Shown in pieces: positions 40,831 through 49,582 of a stretch of 64,000 nt of DNA. The first letter of the stretch is position 1. Each line of letters opens with the position of its first letter. The DNA comes from Rhynchopus sp. YZ270_cl-10 (taxonomy: Eukaryota; Euglenozoa; Diplonemea; Diplonemida; Diplonemidae). The notes below the pieces were generated by a model. It was given only the letters and a program-made list of their open reading frames with translations. It did no database searches and was not told where the DNA came from. The translations under genes were made by a program, and so were the position numbers. The stretch is taken from positions 1,054,001-1,118,000 of the forward strand of contig OZ037882.1 in the NCBI GenBank assembly GCA_964035575.1, in the 5' to 3' direction.

Positions 40831-41310
40831 AAAAAGCAATAATTTTTGAGAAAAAAAAAAAAAAGAAAAAAATGTCAATAAGGTTGCCCCCCTCTCCTGT
40901 GCTGCCTATACTGGTATACTGGTAAGGGAATGAAGTGTTGTCAGTTTGCTGTATCCGTATACCTCTTTGTGTTAGAGGTGTCTGTGTCTGTGTGTGATTT
41001 GTCAATGTATTGGGGGGGTGGGGGAATAAAAAAAAGTTGGGAAAAAAGAATGGGGTATGTCACTGTGTGGAGAGAGAGGGTTCTTGGAGTGGGACCAAAA
41101 GAAAAATAAAGTGGTTTTAGTTTTTGGAGGGGAAAAAAATACAGCCAAGTTTTCAAAAAGGGGGGAAAAGAAAAGGATTTTTGGTTGTTTTGAACTGCGT
41201 CTTTCCTTTTGGATTGAGGCGCTTGATCGATAGCCATTTTTCTGTTTTTTTTTTTTTGATCGCAGCAGCAAGGGTACTTCTTTAGCACCCTCTGTACCTT
41301 CTTTTCATTA
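40831..41310. other. Intergenic
   Basis: An A-rich 3' region after the eIF3j-like gene, including a GCCAAGTTTTCAAAAAG fragment like the module A 3' end at about 41142. No gene. Confidence 0.4.
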
Positions 41311-41545
41311 GAAAAAGAATGTATATGAAACAATTGATCGCCTTTCATGAAATGAAAGGAATAGAAACAAAGCATGAAACACACTTTAAAAAAAAAATGC
41401 AGAAAAAAAAAAAGGAAGGATGTACGTGTTACACCCTTTAGTGCTTACTGTTTGTGTTATAAATAGTAAGTATATGAATGTATTGATCGCCTTTCATGAA
41501 ATGAAAGGAATAGAAACAAAGCATGAAACACACTTTTACGGTTCT
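41311..41545. repeat. Spaced direct repeat with CCTTTCAT-GAA-ATGAAAGG hairpin
   Basis: A 66-70 bp segment (ATTGATCGCC through GCATGAAACACAC) occurs at about 41329-41385 and 41481-41535. Each copy contains the perfect 8-bp stem CCTTTCAT/ATGAAAGG with a GAA loop. Confidence 0.8.
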
Positions 41546-42537
41546 AGGGACGAACCGCGCTGCAGAAGCCAGGCCTCACCAAAACAGGTCGAGGTGTTGT
41601 GCGTTTTTTCACCACAACCCTGCTCCCATGGGTTTTTTTTTCGTGCAATGAGTGTTACGTTTCTATGTTTCCCCAAGGTACACTGTCAGAGGGCTTTGTA
41701 TTTCAAATCCTTTTTTTTGTTTTTTCTTTTTTTATGTACGACCAGATGTGTGCGGTTTTTTTTTTCTCATGAAGCGGAGGGATGTGTGTGTGTCTGATAA
41801 CTAGCATACTAACTAGTAGGGGTAGTTCTTTTGCGTAGAATATAGCCCCAAAACGGCGGGGGAGATCACGTAACGGCTTGACACCCCGCAGGGTGGTGTG
41901 TGTGAGGGACAAAAGAGTAAATAGAACGTGATCAGATAAACTAACACTGTCTAAGAACGTTCTATAGAGAGAGCGGGGGGGGAAAAGACGTACAAAAAAA
42001 GGGGGGGAATTTTTTTTTTCATCAATTGGTCTCTGATCTCATGACTGATGGGGGAGGGGTGTTCTTGAAAATGAGGTGAAGTCTAACGTTTTGTTCGTCT
42101 TACCAAAAAAATTTTTTTTCATTTTTTTCTTCTTATTTTGGGGTTCTGGGGTGGAGGGTGGGTTTTGGAATATTTCACAAAAAAGCAAAGAAAAAGTATA
42201 GCCACACACCCCCCTCCCCTACTTTTTTTTTCAAATCCAAACTTATTTTTTACCTCTTCTTCACCTCTCTCTCTCCTTTTTTGCACACACTCCTCAAAAA
42301 TTCTCTTATCACAGCAACGTACACACCTCTCCCTCTCTCTCTCTCACCTATCAATATCCGACCACTTAGAAAAAAAAACGCTCTCCAAAAAATACTGTCG
42401 TCGGTTTCTCTTGAGGGGGTGCGAATAAAAAAAGTGTGATACAGCTGCTGTGCTATTTTTTTTGTGGTATTTTTTGGGGTCGTCGGTCCACACACCATCT
42501 TTCTCATCTAACCTTCTAAAATCCCTTCTTAGAGAAT
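41546..42537. other. Intergenic with modules D and E
   Basis: ACAGGTCGAGGTGTTGTGCG (41584) and CCAAGGTACACTGTCAGAGG (about 41672). The latter recurs at 49238 and 49328. Homopolymer-rich otherwise; no gene. Confidence 0.45.
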
Positions 42538-43173
42538 ATGAGTCTACACCCCTACCCTTTATATGACGGCTTGCGCATAGGACGAGATGGCCTACATCGT
42601 ACAACCGTACCACACACGGCACCCACCCCGCCACATGCCGCCCCGATCCCTCACCACACTGCGCCCCTCGAGCCTCCCGCCTCAGCGTCTGTGATGGAGA
42701 CGTCTTCTCCTTCTGTGCAGCCGTTGTCACAACCTCTAGTATATGAAGGTCTGTCTGAGCGTGAAGCAGCGTTGTGTCGAAAGGAGGAAGAGTTGAAGGA
42801 GGCGATGGCGGCATTGGAGAAGGGGAGGGAGGAGCTGGCAGCGGGGGTGCTGGAGGTGAAGGTGAGGGAGGAGGCAGTGCGGAGGCGTGCGAGGGATATG
42901 GATGTGCACGACTCTGCGGTTCCTGTGGTGTGTCTCGCTGCGGCGGCGGTGTGGGTCGAGGTGCAGGCAGCGCGAGGTGCCCTGCTCACCACCCGCTGCA
43001 GTGTGGAGGAGCGCACAGAGTTGCGTACCTGCAAATACACGGAACACGTGGCGCTCATGGTGGAACGCAGGCTGGCCGCAGAACAGCGACACAGAGAGGT
43101 GTCGGAACGTTCGCGGCAGGTAATCAAGGAGCTTCACAGGGTGGAGGGGTTGGGGCCTGCAGCTTGGTGTTGA
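42538..43173 (+). CDS. Coiled-coil protein of unknown function (211 aa)
   Basis: The ATG at 42538 follows a TA-rich leader. Residues 1-60 are Pro/His-rich (PTPPHAAPIPHHTAPLEPP). Residues about 70-120 form a strong Glu/Lys/Arg coiled coil (EREAALCRKEEELKEAMAAL). An Ala/Val-rich middle (VCLAAAAVWVEVQAARGALL) and a second helical region (ALMVERRLAAEQRHREVSER) follow, and it ends GPAAWC. It has GC-rich codons against an AT-rich background and an uninterrupted frame. No family is recognised; cytoskeletal or scaffold roles are typical for such proteins but not shown here. Confidence 0.6.
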   Translation: MSLHPYPLYDGLRIGRDGLHRTTVPHTAPTPPHAAPIPHHTAPLEPPASASVMETSSPSVQPLSQPLVYEGLSEREAALCRKEEELKEAMAALEKGREELAAGVLEVKVREEAVRRRARDMDVHDSAVPVVCLAAAAVWVEVQAARGALLTTRCSVEERTELRTCKYTEHVALMVERRLAAEQRHREVSERSRQVIKELHRVEGLGPAAWC

Positions 43174-43724
43174 TTGGAGAAAGGTGGAGAAAGGGGCGGG
43201 ACTCCACTCACAAAATGGGTCGACCCATTTGGTAACACCCCTCAGACAGGGCAGTCCTCTGTGCGCAGCGGGATCTCAAAAAAAAAAGCGCGTTCTGTTC
43301 GCTACAACGCTTTCACACCTCACGACAGACTCTCTCCTCTGAGCGATGTTGGGATGCACACTGTCGCCTCAGCTGGGACACCATCTTCCGCCCGCAAGGT
43401 GCAGATTCACTGATTCAGTCTCTACCGGACTCACGCCAGCCGGGACGCTGTCTGAGTAAAGGAAACTGCACTGAACAGAACACGATTGAGGGCCTCGCCG
43501 AAGCGGACACCAGGGCAACCGGGGCTATGTGTGTGGTTGAGTTTTGCATGACAGCGTGTGGAGCAAGCCCTTCTCACCCACGATGTTGATGTGTGGAGGG
43601 GGGGTGATGGCGGGAGCACTGTACGGTAGATCGGAGAGAGACGAGAAACGAGAGAGGCATGTCCCAAAAAAAAGTCTCTTCAGAACCGAAGAAGTAGAAA
43701 AGAGGGGAAAACAACAAAATAAAT
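43174..43724. other. Intergenic
   Basis: No recognised gene. Confidence 0.4.
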
Positions 43725-43777
43725 TATAGTGGAGTTCATTCCTCGGGTGTCTACACTAATACAACCAAGTTTTCAAA
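43725..43777 (+). repeat. Module A hairpin repeat
   Basis: TATAGTGGAGTTCATTCCTC, GGGTGTCTACACTAATACAA and CCAAGTTTTC. One extra T in the hairpin compared with the 617 copy. Confidence 0.65.
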
Positions 43778-43988
43778 TACAAAAACAAAACCTTTAGAAC
43801 GAAACCAAAAAACCAAAAAATGCCTCAAAAAGCTGAGGCCTAGATTTGCACAAAAAAAATCACCCGCTCCTTTTCTTTCCCTGACAATAAACTTCTGGAA
43901 GCCTGCGCAAAATGTAGCTCCGCGATAACGAATAAGGTGAACTAAGCACAGCGAGGCTTGAGGGTCATCTTATATAACCTTTTTCACC

Positions 43989-44210
43989 ATGGGTAACATT
44001 GCCTCTGCACTGACAACCCTCTTTGCAGGGAAGAATAATGTGAAGATGCTGATGGTGGGGCTCGATGCTTCTGGCAATACCACTGTGCTGTACAAGCTAA
44101 AGTTAGGGGATTTGATCACATCCATACCGACAATCGGGTTCAATGTAGAGACAGTGGAGTACAAGAACCTCAAGTTCACCATGTGGGACATTTCTTTTTC
44201 TTCAAAATAG
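43989..44210 (+). pseudogene. Truncated Arf-family GTPase pseudogene
   Basis: [20 protein letters not shown] matches Arf1-type N-termini including Gly-2, the myristoylation site. [19 protein letters not shown] is the switch I-interswitch region. The P-loop reads GLDASGNTT instead of GLDAAGKTT, so the phosphate-binding Lys is lost. The frame ends a few residues after WD, exactly where switch II (VGGQ) should follow. No splice donor stands at that point, and the following 170 bp is pyrimidine-rich. A partial, inactive copy, perhaps retroposed, lying just upstream of the next gene. It could still encode a 73-residue peptide. Confidence 0.75.
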
Positions 44211-44385
44211 AATTATTTAGACCCCCTCTCCTCTTCCCCCCTTCCTCCCATTTCACTCCCCTCCCCCTTTCCCTGCAACTCTCTAGGGCCTCCACTTTCC
44301 ATGCGCCTGCTACACTAACCCCCTTAACCCCCCCCCTCCCCCCTCCCTCTTTCTTCTCTATTCTTTTTAATTCTTCCTCTCCACG

Positions 44386-47300
44386 ATGCCCGGGCTTGCA
44401 GCATTGTGCCCTTGCTTACCTTGTTTTGGTGCTTCTGATGGTGCGGAGGAACGTGACGTGAGGCATTTGGGGGACAGCTACACTCAGCTGGATGTGCTGG
44501 CCGCCAGCCCGGTCACACAGCCGCCCCTCCCGCATGAGACTGGAGGCCGTCGTCACAAAGAGGCCAGGTACGACGTGGGTGCGACGCTAACACGGAATAT
44601 GCAAGACCCTTCAGTGGCATTCAAGTTTGGTGGTGACATCGGTGTCATCCAGGGGCAGGAGAGTGTGGGGGACGTCATTACTATCGAAGCAGTGTATACC
44701 GATGAAAAGTGTGTTCCCATTTTTTTTTGGCAAAAGAAAACCGATGAGCTCGCCTCACCACTCCCCCTCACCCTCCCCCCAACAGAGGCTTTTGACTTCT
44801 TTTTACTTTTCTTTGAAAAATTGTTGGAGTAGTGTAGTTGCCTCGGTTGTGTTGCCACAGTTGTGCAATCTCCACTGTTCTTTTTTCCAGCGTTTTTTGC
44901 AATTTCACTTCTATTTGATCAAAAATAAAATAACCCCCCCAACAGAGGTGACCTGAAGTACCGTGTGATTGGTGCCAAGGCGTCTTGCAAGGTCACCATC
45001 CTTGAGAAGCACTTCGACAAGAGACCCTCCTCGTCGCAGTTCCAGATGGGCGACACGGTCAGCCGGAACAGCGTTGACAAGAAGGTGTGTGTGTGCTCCT
45101 CCTCCTCCCCCCCTCTAATCATACTTGTCCCGCCATATGGGGAGGCCCTAAAATATGGGGAAAATATGGGGGATTATTTCCCCTATGTTCCCAATATGGG
45201 GGGGGAAATATCCTATATAACTCCCCTACCCTCGACTTGCAAAGTTACTACAGTGAAATACAATACAAATACCCCCATATTTCCCCCATATTCCTGTAGG
45301 AAATCCCCCATATTTGATGAAAAACCCCCACATGGGGGCCGATATTTTGGGCCCCCATATTTCCCCCAAATATGGGGTCTCCCCATATGGGGGGACAAGT
45401 ATGCCTAATGGTTTGTATCAAATCCAAACCTACCATGTTGCTGCACCAGCCGCATCGCTGCTTCCTCTTCCTTGGATGCCTATCGACATCCGTGTACACC
45501 CTGCCGGTGTCGACGCCAATGACCTCTACAGGCATTGTGTGTGTGTTTATGTATGCTCTGTGTTGGGAGATGATGGGGTAACTATACACCGCACGAAATG
45601 TTCTCAGGATCCATTCCCCTCGCAGTCCATATACTAGGTGTTAAAAACCGAACACCCCATGGAGCAGGCTCATAACGACCCTAAGGTCATGCTGTGCAAA
45701 ACAAACAAATAATGGTGTGGCTGAAAGGTGCTATTTTCTGCTATTTTTGGGGTCGTCAGCCACACCAAATACAGGGTTTCCGCCAAGGGGGACCGGGGGG
45801 GACCATGGACCCCCCCAATATTTTTCCCAGAAAAATCCGGATTTTTACAGGGGTTTGGGGGGGACCATGGTCCCCCCCAAGAAAAATGGGGTTTTGGAGG
45901 TTGTAGATGACCCCCCGTGGTCATGCGACCCCACCGTGCAGAGCATTTGGCTCGCTGTGCCAGAAGAAGTGGAAGAAAAAGGGGTGGTGCAATCTTTTTA
46001 AAAAAGGGTAAAAGTAGCGTACCGTGCGCCTGCGGCGCTGTGTTGCTAGCTATGTGATATTGATATACTTCCATCGATACTTCCGTGCATTGCCCCTTTT
46101 TCTAAGGAGGCTTCGGTGCAAGCGACGGGTAGTTATTACATGTTCTCACTGCAGCACTGTAATGACTGTAGCACCATACAATAGAAAAAGCAAACACCAT
46201 CACCCTCCACTCTCACAAGACCCCTTACCTTGTTAAGCTTCCACCCCCGACCTCCAAACGAACCACCTCTACCAGACAACACAGCTGTGAAGCTTGACAT
46301 GGCTGCTATCAAACCTGGTGCACCCTTCGCCTCTCCACTCTGTGGCCTGCAGGGAGGCGCGCGCGAAGCGCGCGACGACCGCTTTTGCGGGAGAAAAAAA
46401 AATTTTGGGGGGTCTTTTTGATGGTCCCCCCCAATTCCTGAAACCCCAAATCCTGGCGGAAACCCTGTAAATAAGTAAAAAAAAGTACAAAAAATAAAGT
46501 AGCAAAAAGCAAAAACAAAACAAACTTTCAAACCCCATGTAGCAGGCTCCTTACTCCTTACTCCTGACTCCTTCACCACACCCGGGAGCTTCTTGTACGC
46601 AAAAATGTCCAGTTTGGGTAAAAGAATTTGTTTCTGCTTATGCGAAAACAGGAAGGGGGTGAAAGAGAGAGAGGTGGAGGGGTTCCCACTATTACCTTAC
46701 CGCCGCAATTCCGGTTATCGCTCCCCATGCGGCTTGGCACTTAACCAAAATATTGGTTATTTTTTTGTCAGGTGTAGGTGAGACGTCGAGTGGTCTTGGT
46801 GTTTGGGTGTGTCGCACAACAGATTGTCCATCGCTTTCGTTGTTGTTCTTTGAAAACTTGGGAAAATCACGTGTCGCAACAGAATATATCCACGCCGCGC
46901 CGTTCTTTCTTCTTCGTCGTCCATAATATTTACGAAATGGCTTTCAAGAAATCATAGGTTTTTGAAAAGACAGTTTTTTAAACCAAATATTGAGTATACT
47001 GGAGCTCGAGGGTGGCTACACTAATACAACCAAGTTTTCAAATATTCTTTTGTTCACAGATGGAGTTCAATATGAAGGGCAGCCTTGGGATTGTACGGCC
47101 AGGGACAACAGCGTCCATAGCAGCGGTATGTGTCAGCACCACCAACCACAAACACAACAAAATTCAAAACCCCCCTCCTCCTCCCCCTCCTCTTTCCGTT
47201 AGTCCACCCTGCCTTAACGACCCTTGGTCGTGCTGCAAAAATAAACAAAAAATATAAAAAAAGTACAAAATAAAGTAGCAAAAGCAAAAACAAAACAAAA

Positions 47301-47545
47301 CAAAACAAACTTTCAAAACCCCCTCCTCCTCCTGCTAGGTATTCGTGGATAGGGATGGCAGTGTGAAGTACACCCTTGCCGGAGCAGTCAACTGGCTCCC
47401 GGAGGAGAAGTTCATCCGATATTTCGCGCCCGTCCACTCTGAGACGCCAGACCGACGCGACAGCCAATCGTACCGCAAGTCGCTGACAGCGGACGACGGT
47501 GCACAGCCCCTCCTACCTGCAGACGGTGCTCCGTTGATGAGTTGA
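44386..47545 (+). CDS. Multi-exon gene of unknown function
   Basis: Model join(44386..44708, 44946..45084, 47060..47125, 47339..47545): 735 bases, 244 codons plus a stop. Donors are GTGTGT, GTGTGT and GTATGT; acceptors are CAACAG, TTCACAG and CTGCTAG; all phases agree. An optional exon at 45400-45538 (MPNGLYQIQTYHVAAPAASL), using a donor at 45087, also keeps phase. The protein starts MPGLAALCPCLPCFG (clustered Cys, possible lipidation). It has two similar segments, AVYTDEKGDLKYRVIGA and VFVDRDGSVKYTLAGAVNW, suggesting a duplicated beta-rich unit, and a polar C-terminus. No family is recognised. Introns contain dispersed repeats and a TIR element. Confidence 0.55.
45120..45403. mobile_element. 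Intronic TIR element rich in CCCCATAT
   Basis: The left end CATACTTGTCCCGCCATATG and the inverted right end CATACTTGTCCCCCCATATG form TIRs of about 25 bp; CTAAT stands close outside both ends. The interior consists largely of CCCCATAT and ATATGGGG runs in both orientations, so the whole element can fold on itself. It lies in the intron between exons 2 and 3 of the gene above; the optional exon starts at its right edge. Confidence 0.65.
45560..46990. repeat. Long intron filled with dispersed repeats
   Basis: Contains an inverted copy of the 1290 repeat (about 45722-45770), a GGGGGGACCATGG tract (45795-45900), GCGTACCGTGCGCCTGCGGC (46016), GGCGCGCGCGAAGCGCGCG (46356) and a block at 46850-46905 that recurs inverted at 49018-49065. 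No independent gene. Confidence 0.5.
46994..47041 (+). repeat. Module A hairpin repeat next to a splice acceptor
   Basis: TATACTGGAGCTCGAGGGTG, GCTACACTAATACAACC, AAGTTTTCAAAT. It ends about 18 bp before the acceptor of the exon at 47060. Confidence 0.6.
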
Positions 47546-48754
47546 ATTTCCTGATTTTTTTGAGAATTTTTGGGAATGTGTTTTTGACATCAGGCGATGG
47601 TCAAAAAAAATATCCTTTTTTTTTTGATTAGGCTGAGATGATCTGCAATCTTCTGAAGACCTTTGAAATTCATTTGGAAAACTCTATCCGGTTAGATCGG
47701 TGTGATATCGGCACTACAAAAAAAAGCTAACACACTTACGAGACAGACCCCATTTGGGGGCTTGGGGAAGGAGCGGGATAAGATGTTGTGAGCACACAAA
47801 TATGTGGGATGGGGGCGAGGGGGGAACATCGTTCAAAGGTGTGTGTGGGACGGGCGAAGGGTAACTTCCCGGGGAGAGGGGGGCAGGTAAAGTCAATTGA
47901 CTGACAACAAAAAAAAAACCGTATTTTTGCGATAAGTTGTAAGGTGGGTGGGACCGTACTCCATTTTCTTTTTTAGTGTCTTTCATCCGCCTTGTATCTG
48001 GTGTGGTTTGTAATTTGTCAAAAACTGTTCCTCTTTTTGTTCTCTCAATAAATTTTTCGTCGATTACTATCCGCAGTAATGTGTCTTTGTGTTGGAAAAA
48101 GCAGTTGTGGGGTTCAAAGTGATTTTCAATGAAATGCTTTGTGACGATGTATGCACATGAGACCTTTATTCATATTTCAATATTTCTCTTTTTGAAGACC
48201 TCTTTACTCTGCAGAGGCCGTTGAGGACGAAGGCTGAGCTCGGTGCCACACATCAAAGCATCAAAGGGAGATCTGGAATGTTATCTATGCTCTAGGTCAG
48301 AGCGTGCAGGCATCAGTAGAGATCAGCCCGTCCCACAAATGGTCACGTACAGCTGCTTGCCCCAATGGAGTACGGCAGGCAACGCTGTACGCGACCATTT
48401 TGCTTGGGCAAAAAACCGAGCAAAAATACTCTGCCCTCATTTGGGATTTTTTTTGTTTTTTTTTTTGTTTTTCTCTCTTTTTTTTTGTGGTTTTTATTCA
48501 CTCATTCATGTAGAGTTGTGTGGTTACAATCTTCCCCCACCTACTTACTGCATACGGGAATGGAGATAGAGGGGGAAGGGGGGGGCGGGATTTTTCAGAG
48601 GTGACTAAGCAAATGAGAGGCTTAGGTGCATCTCATCAAAACTGTTTCTCTTCTTCTTTCTGATTTGTGTGTTTATTTTTGGGTCCTCAATTTGAAGAAG
48701 TCTGATTTGTTTCCTATTTTTTTTTTGTAACGTCGAGGGGTGAAATGAATATTA
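47546..48754. other. Intergenic, with a doubtful exon-like stretch
   Basis: Around 48295-48440, after a TCTAG acceptor-like site, one frame reads QASVEISPSHKWSRTAACPN and another stays open too. It may be an exon of a lost gene, but there is no start or partner. The rest is homopolymer-rich. Confidence 0.3.
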
Positions 48755-48890
48755 CAGTAAGACAACAAACACCGGTGGGGTAAAAATATAGGTGGGATAA
48801 AAACATCGGAGGGGTAAAAACTAAGGTGGATTTTGGGATTTCAAAACTCTAAGGAGGGTTTTTACCCCACCGATGTTTGTTGTCTTACTG
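48755..48890. mobile_element. Tc1/mariner-type MITE (136 bp)
   Basis: TIRs of about 34 bp begin CAGTAAGACAACAAACA and end ACTG, differ at one base over the first 30, and are flanked by TA on both sides (48753-48754 and 48891-48892). That is the classic Tc1/mariner pattern. The interior carries several GGTGGG or GGGGTAAAAA phrases and no gene. Confidence 0.8.
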
Positions 48891-48892
48891 TA

Positions 48893-49582
48893 TACGTTGA
48901 GAAGAGAGAGGCTACCATTGCTTATTCCTTTTCAAAAAAAAGTGGGGGGGGGGGGGGTGTGGCACAAAAAAAAACTCAACGTAGACCGCGAAATGGAAGT
49001 AAGCTGGGCGGAGGGTGGGCGTGGCGTGGATATACTCTGTTGCGACACGTGATTTTTCCAAGTTTTCAAAAAAAAAACGAAAATGTTGGGTGAAAGAGAG
49101 AGAACGAAAGAAAGAAACCTCACAAAAAAAAATTGCACCCGACTGCATTTTAAAAAAAACCAACAAAAAAAAAAAAAAAATAAAAACAGCAAAAGCGGTA
49201 GTCTTATTCTTTTCGCTAAAGGGTGTTCTGGTCATTCCACCAAAGGTACACTGTCACGAGGGGAGCGCTTTGCGTGTTCACAAAATTGATGATTTTTTTT
49301 TGGGGTACTCTGTAAGAACGGTCATTTGTACCAAAGGTACACTGTTCACGAGAGGGCTTTGTTATTTCAAGTCAACTTTTTATTATACAAAAAAGCGTTT
49401 TCAAGGCACATTTCTTTTGCTTTAAAAACAGAACGAAAAATAAAACTCAAAAAAAAAGGATTCCCCCTCATACCCCCACAACCCTTCCACGTAAAGGGTA
49501 GTATCCCCAAACATTGGTTTTTCACACCAGCACCACACTCAGGGCTAAGGGTACGGTGCGGCGTTCCCAGTACGCATTACAC
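48893..49582. repeat. Dispersed repeats upstream of annexin-domain gene
   Basis: An inverted copy of 46850-46905 (GACACGTGATTTTTCCAAG, about 49043) and two module E copies (CCAAAGGTACACTGTCACGA at 49238, CAAAGGTACACTGTTCACG at 49329; a third is at 41672). Confidence 0.5.
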
